DNA from: Onchocerca lupi
Lineage: Eukaryota; Nematoda; Chromadorea; Rhabditida; Onchocercidae
Assembly: GCA_028564675.1 (NCBI GenBank)
Contig: JAOVVO010000307.1
Coordinates: 1 to 64,000, forward strand
Reading direction: 5' to 3'
Length of the DNA: 64,000 nucleotides
Made by a program: the position numbers and the translations under genes. Below are positions 51,654 through 64,000 of this stretch, in pieces. How positions within the stretch are numbered: position 1 is the stretch's first letter; each line of letters begins with the position of its first letter. Under the pieces are notes generated by a model. That model made no database searches, was not told where the DNA came from, and saw only the letters and a program-made list of their open reading frames with translations.

Positions 51654-54600
51654 AAAAAAAAAAAAAATGTTTTCTTAAGCTATGTCACTGTTATTTCAGT
51701 ATTTTAACTTAAACTTTTAACAATTCTGCCTTTGAATTTATTAAATATAAAATTGTTTTTCTGGATATTTTATGATTTTTTTCTTTGCAGTTGCGCCGGA
51801 AATTATTTCCGAGCCCAATAGCGTTGTGGCGCAAGAAACGATGGATATTGAGGTTCCTTTTTATTTTACAGTTTATCTAGAAAGTTCTGAATTTTTCAGG
51901 AATTGGGTATGTCTGATCGTAAATACCAAATGTTAAATCCCTTAAATATCTCATTTTTAGTTCAATTGCGAAGCTTCGGGAGAACCCGGTCCTGCTATTA
52001 GTTGGTATAAAAATGGTGAAACAATCATCGCAAGTGAATATTTCGTGGTAAAATCCAATTGTTTTTATTTTTTAATGAATGGATATGTAATAGTTTTCTT
52101 CAATCTATTAATATAGAATTTATACTAATATCGACTTGATTAGACTGGAATGACAAACCGCCGATTTTTTTTTTCAATGAGTAAAGCCATAAGAAAGATA
52201 TTAAAATATCTTTTTCTATGAGTGAAATAAATCAAAGCTGAAGTATTGGTCTTTATTCATAAGTAGTTTCAACAGTTTTGCTTTTTTTTCTTCGACAGAT
52301 AGAAGCAACTCGTTTACGGGTTCTCGGATTAGTACGAAACGATCAAGGCGTATATCAGTGCATTGCTGAGAATGATGATGGATCTGTACAATCGAATGCT
52401 CAGTTAATTGTTGATAGCTCCGGTAACATTTAAAGCATTTAATTAATTTTTTCAAAGTCATGATATAATGCTGCATGGCTGTATTTATTATGTAGTTAGA
52501 CTTTAGTTTTTCTTTCTTTCAAACTGTAGATTAAATGTGCATTATATTTATTTTACATGTTATAATTCTTAAAATTTAATAAGAAGTGGCCTCAAATTTT
52601 GAATGAGCCAATTTAAAAATGTGTATCAGTTTGAAAATTTGTGCTTTCTAGATCCAAGCAGTCTTCAATTTTCAATATTTTTTACTTTTCAACCTATTTA
52701 ACATTATTTGAATCCATTTTCCTGATTACTCTATGCTTTTATTCTGTCTGGTTTTTCGTAGAATTTTAGCAATGATAGTATTACTTTATAGAGGAACTGC
52801 TACAACTTTATGCCCTAAAGTTTTACTCAATGAATGAAACGACATCTGTTTTGGAAGAAATGCTGAATTTTAATAACACGGGTGAGAGGAGTGTGCATGA
52901 GTGTGTGTGCGATTGCCTTTTAATTAACTTGCTGCTTTTTGCCATCTTTCATTTTGGGAAATATGTCAGTCTCTTCTAGAGAATTGGTTCCAAATTTTTA
53001 TGAGATTTTATCTAATTATTCTGAAGTTAAGGGCATGTCAAATATTTTGGAATTTATTCAGCAACTGATAATCGTTTTTCTTAACGCTTTAATTTTTTAT
53101 CCATGCACGATCAATGACACCTAACTATAAGTTCGAAGTGTATCCATATTCTTTTGATGCTTTGTTTGATGTAAACCGCTGAGTTAACTACAGAAATTTA
53201 ATGTAATTTGAGAACTGTGTTAAAATTAGCCATTTATGCCTGAAATTCCTCACTATAACCCTCATTTTGTCAGACTCATTTGTAAAAGTTTCATTTATTA
53301 TGAAATGCATCCTTGTTTTGAAAAACCTAATTTAGATTCATTTTCGATGGCTGCTTCAAGTGGACAGCCAAAACTGCCATCAGAACCGCTTGGTGTTCGT
53401 GCAAATGTTGTGGGAAGTCGTTTTGTGGTATTAACTTGGGACCCTCCCGTGCAGCGGCATGGTGCTGTTTTAGCATATCATATTTTCTACAAGGAACAAG
53501 ATTCTTCAAGGTTATTACTTGTTTTTAATCAGTAACATAATTTTTATATGAACTGGGAAAGTTTTAAGAACTAAATAACGAAGATTTTTTCTTTATTTTT
53601 AGAAATTGAATCGCTATTGATTTTGTTTTGTATTGAAATTACTGAATCTTTTCTATAGTATCTTATTTGTGCAAATTCAGCGTTTCGCATTATATACGTA
53701 TACTAAAGGAATAAATTCAGGGAACGGATGCTGAACTCATCAGCGACATCGTTCACGGTAACTCCGTTGCAACCAAATACTACCTACGTTTTCCGATTAG
53801 TTGCCGAAAATGAAGCTGGTATGGGAAAGTCAAGTACACGTATTTTTGTTACGACGACGGAGGAAAAGGTTTCTTATTTACTAGATTACTAACTTTAACA
53901 AAGAGAAACAAGTAACCTGTAGATGCAATTGGATTCTATAGTTACCTTATAAGTATATAAATATATAAGTATACTTATATTATAAGTATATTAGCACAGA
54001 ACTTTTTTTTTTCAAGTCTGGAAAAGTTTTGAGTGTACTGTATCATAATTTTCAAGTGAAGTAAGGAAATTGGGAATTTGTAGGCTGTTCCTGGTAAAGT
54101 GAAAAATTTACGTGGCACAGCTTTGAGTCCGGAAACTGTTGAAGTATTCTGGGAACCGCCAGGTGGTAATGGACCTGAGCCAGTTCAATATAAATTGTTT
54201 TATATTCGGAAGGACCATGAACCGAATGAGAAGGAAACACAAATTGTGGTTTGTTTTTTCTGAATTTTTTATTTTTTATTTTTGAAAAATTTAATATTTA
54301 TGATCCAAAAATTCAATTCTTGATTTGTCAGTTATTCTCGATATTGGAAGAAAATTCTATAACGGATCTTGTTTTCAGGTAAAGAAAACATCTTACACTC
54401 TTCATGGCATGGAAAAATACGTCGAGTATATTATTCGAGTCGAAGCGGAAGGTGTAAATGGTGCTGGTTTGAGCTCTGAACCAATTACTGTTAGAACGTT
54501 GTCCGATTTACCGTCATTGCCTCCTAGCGATGTTAGGTATGTATGCTATTTTAAAATATTTGTCCATTTTTAGTTCCAGGCTGTGCATTTACCAAAATAG

Positions 54601-57600
54601 TTCTCTTGTTATTTGCAAACTATTTGGTATATCCAGACCGTTCTTAAATCACAATGAACATTATGATGTTCTCACAATTTTGCAGAGCTGAAGCAGTTTC
54701 AACTACCTCTATCCATGTACAATGGATGCCATTACCAATAGAAGATAGGAACGGTATTTTGACGGGATATCGAATAAAATACAAGACAAAATTACGTGGT
54801 GCGAAAGGCAATACTTTGGTGGTCGATGGAAATAATAGTTCATACACTATATCAGGTCTTGAACCTGGTACACAGTATATGCTTCGAGTTGCGGCTGTTA
54901 ATCAGGTTTTTTATCGAATGTTATAAATGAAATTGTCAATTGACGAAGATAGGAATACATTACATTTTCAGTTCTCAAATTTTCTGAAGAACTATCAAAA
55001 TTGAAGCAATTAAATTTAAATTTTTAGTAATCTACAGTCTCAAATACGTTTATGATTGATTGATTAAAAAAGAAAGAATGATGGTTACTAAGATTTCTAA
55101 GATTTCTGCATAATATTTAAGAATGGATCTGGTCCGAATTCGGATTGGTTTCATGTTGATACACCATTGGAAGATAAAGATGAAGGACAAGTAGCTGGAC
55201 CACCACTCTCGCTTAAAGTTCAGCCATCTGTGGATTCAATTCAACTTTCATGGCTGCCGCCCAGAGATGATAGTGTCATGATCCGTGGTTATTTAGTGAG
55301 TTTCTGTTTGCCGCACATTTTTATTATTGATATTTTAATAAGAATCGGTTGTGTGGTATTATTTGTTCAATAATATAGAAACTCAATGAGTAAAAAATGT
55401 TATTTGAAAGTAGTATTTATCTCATCATGCCCATATTTTACAATATAAACAAGATTCCAGCTCTTACAAGTATAATCTGAATTAAATTATGCCATGGCGA
55501 ATTAGAATGCAAATTTTTCAGATTGGTTGGGGAATCAATATCCCGGATGTGGACCAAGTAAAGGTGCCAGCAAGTTTACGGCTCTATACGATCAATGGTT
55601 TGAGACCAGGACGTGATTACGTAATTTCATTGCGTGCATATAACTTGATAGGAAATGGTTTTCCAATTTATGAAACAGTTCGAACCCTTTCTCCAGATTC
55701 TAAATCTATCGCAGATGGACAGCAAAATGGCAAAGATTCGGAGCGAAGTGAAACACCTATTGGTGTTAGGGCATTGACACTCTCTTCATCATCGATCCGA
55801 GTAACATGGACTGATGCTGAAATGGATATACCTTATTCAAGACAGTACACTGTACGATATAGTTCCAGGTTTGTGGATTTTTTAACAACAAATTTTCGAA
55901 ATCATTTTCAAAGAATTTTTTTTTTCGAGCTTGCTTTATCTTTTCGGATGTATATGTGATAGTATTTTTTCTATCCCACATCTTTTGCGATGGTATAAAT
56001 TGATTGGTTTTGTAATTAATATCTGATGAATTTTGGATTCAGTTTAAAGTTATGTAGTACTGAGACTTGAAAGGAAGTAAGTAATTAGACCTTTAAGTAT
56101 TTGTTAAAATAAAAGTTGTCCATTTTACCGTTCAGTTGAATAATAGCTGCTTTTAATTTAGTATTGAGAATGGTGGACAACGGCGTTATGTCAATACATC
56201 TGAATTGGAAGTAGTGATCGAAGGCTTACGACCTAATACGCAATACGAATTTGCGGTGCGAGTCAATGCTGGAAAGTAAAAATTTCACATATTTTAATCA
56301 AAAAATATATTTGAAAAAGTGTTAATTATTTTCACGCAGGTTTTTCCTTATTTCATCTTCTTAATATGATGATTAGGAAAGTAGCATTATTGAAGTCATA
56401 TCATTTTTGATTAGTTATTTATACGTTGCAGTAGTAGATTCACTATTTGGTTTAAACAATGACTTCTTTAGATCTAAAAAATCATTAATGAAGATTATTT
56501 GCTTTTTATGGCATGCTTTACTCAGGATTCATTTACTGTCTCTGAAATTGAATCAGTTAGCTCCAATAAATATTTTATTGGTAGTAATAATTCGAATATT
56601 GTATTTTTAGCTATTGTTAACAGTTCTTATAAGTCTGAAATATCATGTTCCACACTGGCGTAATACTAGCATAACAAATTTCTTTTAGTCGGATTTCATA
56701 GGAATAAAACACTATTTAAAAAAATCGGTATTGAAAAAATGATTGCACTGGGTAGTGGAATAGTTCTCGATCCCAAAAAGAATTATAAAAAAAAATTTCT
56801 GATGTAACTGCGAACACAAATTGTCAATAATTAATGAATATCACAATAAATTTTAAAAGGTAATCCAAAATCCCGTCGCTCTAATGAACGGTGGTGCAAT
56901 TGGTATTAGTGCTATTCGGTAGTTTTGCACCATAAGTTCAGTTCAAATATTATGTTATCTCATAGTAGCAATCATCAGAGAAGCCAATGATGAGTGTGTC
57001 ATGCTAATCATGAAGGAAATTCGGTTATTTCCATTAACCATGTTGTAAAACAATATAACTGAGGTTTCTCTATGGCATTGGTGCTGTTTTATAATGTGGA
57101 AAAGTTTCGAGTAGGATAAAAATTTTGTTGAGAAAAAAATTCTTTTGAAGATCCTCATCCATGTGGTCGATGACTGCAGTAAATTCGACAGCTCCAGCGC
57201 CACCATCGAGTGCACCACGCGATCTGACGATTATGCAGCCAATCGATGGTGATCCACAAACATTAATACTGAACTGGCAGCCGCCAAAGTATGCTAATGG
57301 TGATATTGAAGGTATGAACTTGAGCTTATTTTGAGGAACTATTAAAATATACTTGTCAGCACTTTGTTTTAAATTATTACCATGGTATAAATATCTTATT
57401 TGATTCGCAAATTTCAATTTTCGCTGAGTAATTCAGTACTTATGCGTCAAATGAGCGAGTTTTTAATGGTCTATTTAGTAATTATTAGATTAAATTTTAG
57501 GCAGAGTATTGAAATGTTTTGCAGTTGGTTTTTTGTCATAAGGTTTTCCACAATTAAAATTTATTTTAAAAATTTGAAGTTGTGTCGGTCGAAAATGATG

Positions 57601-60600
57601 TACGTGAGAAGTCATGTATCAAAGATATTTTTCTAGTTTAAAATTTTGAAAAAATTTTTTGTTTCAGAATACTTGGTGTATTATGCAGATCGGTCGGATG
57701 CACCGGATAAGGACTGGATTTTGGATGGAGTAAAGGGTGACCATTTATCAATCAAGCTAACTAATTTATTACCACGACAAACATATTTTTTCAAAGTTCA
57801 AGCTCGTAATATCAAAGGATACGGTCCATTGTCTCCAATATTACAGTTTGTCCCTGGTGCACCACCACCACGGTTGTTCCAGGTTTGCTATGAAATCACT
57901 TTTTCTTAAATCGTTTAGTTTATTTATGCGAATAACCATTTTAAGAAATTTTTTGTTATCCGATGATACTCATGGACCTTTTTTATTCTCGAAAAGTCAT
58001 TACTTATCTTTTTCAGTGGTACCTTTGACTATGAATTCCTCAGATAATAGCTGCTGTTTTTGTTGAAACTTATAGTAGCTGTTTCACCACTCTAGGTCCA
58101 AAAAAAATCGTGGAATTTTTTATTTCAGAGTACGGACATCGATTTGGAAACTTCTCGTCTGGCGTTATTTTCGACTCCAGCTTATCTGGCATTTATGGTG
58201 GCAATCTTCGTTCTGTTAATAATATTGCTGATCGCTGTGATTTGGTATATTAGATCAAAGAATATCAAGAAATCAATGGCTTCAGGCTATATGCGTGGGA
58301 AAAAACAATTAAAAAATGGCAAAGGACCGCCCGATTTATGGATTAATCATCACAGTGGAGGACACCAAATACATGAGCCGGGTACTTTTTGCACGGGTTT
58401 CAAATTTTAATTAATTTTCGAACTATAAATTAGTTGAATTCTGATTGGCTTGAAATGTTTGCTGCTCTTTCAGCCATTTGATATCAATAGTTTACATTGC
58501 CTTATTGTATTTGCTTCTTATTTGCTTATTTTGTCCGCTATTCTAACTGCAAGCAAATTCGGCAGTAAAATTAGAGATGGATGGCATAAATGTCGCCATA
58601 TATTTTGATAAGAATGGGGAAAAAATTGCCTTTGTTTTTTCTTGATGTTTATAATGGATTGCATCAACTTAGATTGTTTCTTTCCTTTCCCTCAATTGCA
58701 AATCTCAGCCAAAATATCTATTATCTTACGATTTAGTTGATCGATCTCGCAATATCCAAACAATACCGCATGACAAAATTATTCACATTTCCTCTTGCTT
58801 TTTGCTGTTTGTTATGAATTGGAATTAATAGATTGTAGTGTTTAGTCTCTTTCTTCCTACTCTATCAAAATATATGGCAACATTGGTATCATCCTGTTCT
58901 GACGCACTATTAAGTCTTTCCAGTCGCAAGTCATATCAGTTTTGAAGTTTTCTATATTGAATACTTGAAAATTCGCATATTCGTAATTGGAAACGGGAAT
59001 GTGCATCATTATAGAGAATCTGATTGAAGAAGCTCTTGCGATACCATCAAATGATTTAAATCACTGCGGTGATGTAATTCGAATGGTCGATTCGCCACAG
59101 TCCCAATATCTTACTCTCCAAGGTGCTACTTCGCTTTCCTTTTACATAATTCGATTTTCCTCCAGATCTCATTTTACTTTCGGTTTGCACTGTTATTTGT
59201 TATCACAGAAAATTCAAAAAGAAGAAAAGAATTATGTGCCATCAGTACATTTTGGCTTCATTTTGCTTCATGTACATTTGTGAAATGCAAAGATTCATGC
59301 ATGCATACATTTTCAGATGTTTAACGGTTAGACCTTTGTGATCTCTCAGATAATTTATCAAATGATATTTCCTTTTTTGAGTAATATAAATAAACGAATA
59401 ATACGCTATTTGACAGGATTTTTTGAGCATTATTAATTAATACTGTTCCATTTTACTTCTTAGATAATTTTAGTTTTTTTAGTTCTTTTGCTGTTAAATA
59501 ATTGGAGCAACAAACTTAGGGCATACATACATCATTTAGTTTTTCTATCTTTTGTCATTCATATGTATTTTGTATCAGTCATACAAAATGTTAAGCGTTT
59601 ACAGTGAGTTACAATTTCACTGTAAGTTAGGGGAGCAAGCGTTTCAACATGTTGTGATTTGATTGTGAGATAGTTAAAGTCAATATAGTACTACGTTGTG
59701 ATGTTTTTTTTTTTTTTTTTTTTTTCTTCAATGTAGTGTTGTTTCTCGGTGCAAGTATGATATTTTTCAATTAGTTGCATGCAAACCATATAACCTGGAA
59801 AATTTCGCAATGTAAGTTACATAAAATTCATAACTTGCATTTTTCGGTGCATTATGCATTTTTCACGATGAGGTATCCCATGGAAGGTCACCGAATTTCA
59901 GCCCACTTCACCGATTCCGAGTATGTTGAATCGAGAATGACTCAGTCGGCTCATGATGGTGTCATTCAACGACGGCGGCCTGTAGGAAAAGCAGAATTGA
60001 TTTCCACTCATGCTGTCATATCACAGAATCCACTGCCCGCCACTGTAATTGGTGATTGTAAGTGTGGTTGTATTGGTAATAGTGCTATTGTATTGCTTGT
60101 TAAAACTCCGAATATTCACATTGCATTAATTTCGTCTTTATATACGATTCGTTGTTTTATGAGAGGAGCAATTTGATACTGCTTGTGATATCAGTACTTA
60201 GTTTGTGCTACAAGTTTTTAAAGATAGGTTACTTCCCTTCCATATTTCTCTCCAGTTCAAAAGCTTTTGAAAATTTATTGAAAGCCATGATACACTTGCA
60301 AATTTCACTTAGATGGTATAAAATCTTTGCTTCTGTTTAACACTCAAGGTTTTTTTAGTACTTAAGGCACTCATGCTGGAAGAAATTGGCAGTTTTTCAT
60401 AGAACGCAATTGAATTGTAAATGCAAGCTGAGAAGTTTTAGATCCAACTTTTCAGGAATTTTCCAAGTTTTTGTTGAATTACCTTCTAATTATCAAGCTC
60501 TTATGCTATTCTGTTCTATATTTAAACCTTTTTAAAGAGGAATTTTGCAATCGCATGATACTTGTTTAAGATGAATAGTATGGGTATTCAGAAATGCCTA

Positions 60601-62290
60601 GAAATTATGTTAGTAATTCTCTTCTCAACCTAGTTTCTAATCACTTTTTATCAGCTTATCACACTTTTTTATGAGCAGGATGAATTTTGATAATTAATAG
60701 TTCGCTTTGGAATTTCTCGCACTTCTTCCCAACATTTAACATTTAAGTAAGTACTAAATTCAGGTAATGGTACTTTATCACGAAGTTATCATCAATCATC
60801 GACTAGTCTTGAAGGACGACAAAGAACTCCTCAAATTGTTTACACAAATACAGGCCGACATCAGGTTTTTTTCGTTGTTGTTGAAAATTAAGCAGTTATA
60901 AATTTACCTGCTTACATTTTGATTTGTTCGTTTTAAGGAAAACAATATTTTAAATAGAAAGAGTCAACAATAACGATTAGAAGTCGTTTGAGTTTGAATT
61001 TATACAGATATTGAAATTCATACATTTTTGCTTAGGAAAATCTATAAAAATTCAAAAAATCAAATATCCCATGAAATCTGAAGACATCTGCGATGAAATA
61101 AAATCAAACTGACAGAAATCACTGTAACATAAAACTAATGAAGTAATGAATAATTTAGATTTCAAAATGACTATATTCTCCTGTTATCAATGTTGTATTG
61201 TACAAGACTGGTGTGATTAAATCAGTTTCATAGTACATTATCCAATCAAATTTGATGTGGAGCAAATATTAATAATTTAAATGATAAAAAATTCTTGAAA
61301 ATTTATTTTCTTTAGGTAGCAAAAATCGATTTCTCGGACCATAGCTCGACGTACAGTTCTTCCCAAGCGCTTCACGTATCGACTCCACCTCCACCTCAGT
61401 TACCCAATCAAGGACCACCTGTTGCTCCACCCGCTCAGTTGGTCTGCACCGATGGTTATAAGACGTTACGCAGAAATTCTGTCAATTCAAATCCGTTGAA
61501 ATCATTTACACAACTTGCTGGGGTTCCACCACCAATCACTCCCGCATCAGGTATTTTAACTTTTATTTAAACGAGAAAGCGAAAATTAGATTAATTGGTT
61601 TTGATTATTTATGTATTTGTTACGAGCACATGGTTGCTTTAATCTTCATTAATTATTACTTAATCCCCGTTTCATGATTAATATTTTGGCTTTATTTATA
61701 TTTAGTTGAACATCAAAAATACTTCTGTAAATGAACATTAGCAGGGTCAGGTGAACGAATGGCACATGTCGTTAGACCTCTAGTTATTGCATCGCCGAAT
61801 ACTAGAAACGGAAAACCTGCTGGCGTTGTTATTGGTCAGAAATCGTCTCATGTTCCTGTGGGACGTGCAGCTGCACAACCACGTGTTAACGTCAATAATA
61901 TTTATGCACCGTATGCATCTTGTCCGGTGCCGGAAAAAGCTACACTACAACATGAGAATGTTATCGAGTCGCAACCATTGCAGGTTTCTTCTTTGTTTGT
62001 TTTCACCGAAATTGTAGAATTGTGATTTGATGATTTGATCTGTATTTAGTGAATATTTGTTGATTTTTGTATCTTGGGATGCAGTAGTATTGCTTCTAAG
62101 CGATTTCAATCCCATTGATTAAATCCTGAGGAAGTTTAACTTTAGAAACATCCTACCTTTTTTTTTTCACAGCATTTCCAAATTTCAGGCTTCAGCTTCT
62201 ACAGAGGAACTGAATGCTCAGATGGAAAATCTGGATACAATGATCGATGATCTGCAAGCGCTTCAACATGAGTTCAGTGCAGCTACGTAA
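45176..62290 (+). CDS. unc-40: Netrin receptor UNC-40 / DCC / neogenin, 27 exons, 5' end missing
   Basis: A transmembrane receptor for netrin in axon and cell guidance. Exons: 45176-45347, 49399-49551, 49728-49794, 49961-50018, 50452-50610, 50886-51046, 51178-51304, 51791-51852, 51961-52047, 52299-52422, 53336-53510, 53721-53868, 54084-54248, 54379-54536, 54686-54905, 55122-55295, 55522-55868, 56162-56275, 57151-57311, 57668-57882, 58129-58381, 59015-59122, 59902-60057, 60764-60864, 61316-61550, 61745-61983, 62189-62290; about 1413 codons. Four Ig domains (45176-52422), each with its Cys pair (LNC/YQC, FAC/YRC, LEC/YTC, FNC/YQC), then six fibronectin III domains (53336-57882). The fourth has IRGYLIGWGINIP and the linker SSSMWSMTA, both DCC hallmarks. 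A transmembrane helix is at 58180-58251. The cytoplasmic tail has P1 (PPDLWINHH), a proline-rich P2 (61383-61440) and P3 (STEELNAQMENLDTMIDDL). The first exon begins in phase 1, so the signal peptide lies upstream. One donor is GC. The exon at 59015-59122 is the least certain. Confidence 0.93.
45348..49398 (+). other. 4.05-kb intron inside the first Ig domain of UNC-40
   Basis: This intron separates the two cysteine-bearing halves of Ig domain 1; GTAAGT donor, TTTTTAAG acceptor, phase 2. It is the longest intron between recognised exons in the window. No other gene is supported in it. A minus-strand open frame at 48159-48347 is noted under findings. Confidence 0.8.
50779..50804. repeat. Perfect 10-bp inverted repeat after a (TA)n run
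   Basis: ATAAAGATGT and ACATCTTTAT flank TAAAAG, directly after a TA run (about 50760-50780), in the intron before the exon at 50886. Confidence 0.85.
51305..51790 (+). other. GC-AG intron in UNC-40
   Basis: The exon ends CAAGTTAAAG and the intron begins GCATGTAATA; it ends TTTGCAG. Only the GC donor joins the third Ig domain (ending VQVK) to VAPEIISEPN of the fourth in frame. The GT four bases later would put the next exon in the wrong frame. Confidence 0.75.
51619..51667. repeat. Poly(A) tract of about 49 bases
   Basis: Almost pure A, with a single C, inside the GC-AG intron of UNC-40. It is the longest homopolymer seen in the window and a likely site of assembly length error. Confidence 0.9.
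52194..52213. repeat. 8-bp inverted repeat AAAGATAT / ATATCTTT
   Basis: The arms are separated by 4 bases and lie in the UNC-40 intron before the exon at 52299. It resembles the inverted repeat at 50779, which shares AAAGAT...ATCTTT. Confidence 0.7.
53963..53980. repeat. 18-bp perfect palindrome
   Basis: ATATAAGTATACTTATAT equals its own reverse complement. It is in an UNC-40 intron in very AT-rich context, so it may be chance. Confidence 0.8.
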
Positions 62291-64000
62291 TTAATAGTAT
62301 GTTGTCCGGTTGGTTATGATATAACAGCTCTCTTCAGCTTATCAATAATTTTTCGAAAATTCCTCAACAAGCTGGTCGATGACGATCTCAGTTCTCGGTG
62401 TGTTTTATTAAATGAATACTATTAATCCATATGTATAGCAGCACTTAATGAATGGTCGCTTTTTATTTTAGCTTTGTCATGATTCAGTTTATATAATGCT
62501 GGATTATTGAAATAATTCTGAGCATCGACAAGTTGATTTAATGCAATTAGATAGTGGTTGGTAGGGTGAATATTAGAATTATAATCAAGAAACCGTAGTT
62601 GTGTCCATGAATGCTGGAAGCAATTTAAAATAGCTGTGTATCATCTTTATAATAGCTTTACTATCATCCACCTTCTTCATTACAGATAAATTCTTGGTCA
62701 TCTAGAAAGTTGTCAAATTCTCTTTGTTACTTATTGATACTATGTTCAAATGAAGGCACAAGATTGCGCCTTCGTGTTTTTTCTTTTTTCATTTTATACA
62801 ATTTACTACTAGGATTCATAGAAATATGAATCGCTTCTTTTGATACACATAAATAACCTTTTTATTGAGATTTGTTGTTGTTATTTGCACATTATCAAAT
62901 TAGATTGAAATATTTCATTATCAAGATATGTAACTAACTAGCCTCGTACTGATTCTGGAATTCGGATTAATTAAAAATAATTTTTGTTTTTTCTATAAAT
63001 TTATAAATCAAAGTCTTCTGAAAAATAAGTGCTAAATTCAAATTTGCAAAGAATACAGAGATATGGAAAGTGTCCATATCTGTTTCTTATTCTGTCTTTT
63101 TCACTTTTGGCGAGTAATACTTTTTGTTCAGTTTTTGTTATTTGGTTTGCATCAAGATCAAAAGCCATTAGACAATAGAAATTTATTCAAGAATAGTGCA
63201 AATAAATGAAAAAGAATTAATTGATTTCTCCTATTTTTTGCCTAGAATTTAGCATATTTGAAACATTGTATGCCATGTTGTTTTCATTTTTTTTTTCCTC
63301 TTAAGTAATATTTTATCATACTTTTTCTACTCCTAAGCATTTGACTAATTTTCGCTAAATCTCGCTTAGGTTTATTGACTGGTCAACAATCAGATTTTAC
63401 TGCCTTATTTGGTTGAATGCTTTCGATTTTCCAAATTTTTAGATTTCCATTCTTTAACTGCTTTCTTTTAATCCTCTAAAATATTCTTAAAAAATAGTTT
63501 TTTCCATATATGAAAAGATAAGCAAAACGGCAATTGTTCCTACTCATATCTTTTCTAAGCTTTTCGAAATTCGCTTTACAGAATTATTGAATTGCAGTTC
63601 CTAAGTTTATGACCGCTACAGATTCGGATCTATTATTCATTTGTTGCAGTTAAAATTTTTTTTAAGAAAAAAAGCACGCATGTAAGCGTAATAAATTGTT
63701 TGAAATGTTGAGCTATTAATTTGATATGTTGTTAATGTGTTGATGATTGAAATTTCAAATTTATTACATAATATGTAACATGCTATTTCACGTATAAGTC
63801 TCTTCATTTATTTTTTAATTTATTTTTTTTCTAGGTGTTAACAAATTTAAGAGATTTGATATTTTTAGATTTATAAAATATTTATAAAGTTCTCTGGAAT
63901 AGTTTCTCTTATGATGAAATTCTCTGGAATGATTGAAAATGCTTTATAAAGAAAAAAAAATTCATCCAAAATTCGATGAAAATTATAATTGTCTTATAAC
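62291..64000 (+). other. 3' flank of UNC-40
   Basis: No coding sequence is recognised to the window edge. It should contain the UNC-40 3' UTR. Candidate AATAAA hexamers lie around 63202 and 63690; which is used cannot be told, and a 3' UTR of 0.9-1.4 kb would be long. Confidence 0.5.

Noticed and set aside
45176..53510. ROBO/SAX-3 receptor as the identity of the Ig/FN3 gene
   Set aside because: Four Ig and six FN3 domains, DCC-type FN3-4 and FN3-5 sequences and P1/P3 tail motifs fit DCC/UNC-40; ROBO has five Ig and three FN3 domains.
1..64000. CRISPR array, prokaryotic operon or integrated bacterial (Wolbachia-type) segment
   Set aside because: All recognised genes have animal-type introns. 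No regularly spaced repeats with unique spacers and no long intronless bacterial-like frames were seen.

Overview
The window is about 70-75% A+T eukaryotic DNA with many small exons, AG acceptors usually of TTTCAG type, long homopolymer runs and gene families typical of animals. The mix (UNC-40/DCC netrin receptor, CEP290, NUP153/NPP-7, TRMT112, DDX54, SRP19), the base composition and acceptors lying directly before start codons (as in spliced-leader trans-splicing) point to a parasitic nematode, most likely a clade III filarial worm such as Brugia, Onchocerca or Loa. The species cannot be named from the sequence alone. I assembled the gene models by hand from reading frames, splice phases and remembered family sequence.

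Layout: 1-2802 holds no gene I can support, only microsatellites, two unassigned open frames and a strong hairpin. SRP19 (minus, 2803-3889) and DDX54/DBP10 (plus, 4647-10703) are divergent across a 757-bp repeat-rich interval. CEP290 follows on the plus strand (11929-24638, 26 exons found) and converges on the single-exon TRMT112 gene (minus, 25063-25437). After 3 kb of A-rich spacer comes a NUP153/NPP-7 nucleoporin gene (minus, 28415-34819, 18 exons). An apparent 10.4-kb gap (34820-45175) is probably the promoter, 5' exon(s) and first intron of the last gene, UNC-40/DCC (plus, at least 45176-62290, 27 exons found, signal-peptide exon not found). The rest, 62291-64000, is 3' flank.

The genes are not an operon and share no pathway. 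SRP19 (signal recognition particle), DDX54 (60S ribosome assembly) and TRMT112 (methyltransferase cofactor for rRNA, tRNA and eRF1) are housekeeping genes. NUP153 is a nuclear-pore basket protein, CEP290 a ciliary transition-zone coiled coil and UNC-40 an axon-guidance receptor.

I found no new multi-gene system, CRISPR array, intact transposon, tRNA or rRNA. The points most worth a second look are two GC-AG introns, a miRNA-like hairpin near 2227-2282, frame-preserving exon architectures in CEP290 and the FG region of NUP153, one CEP290 exon boundary I could not resolve, and the hidden 5' end of UNC-40.
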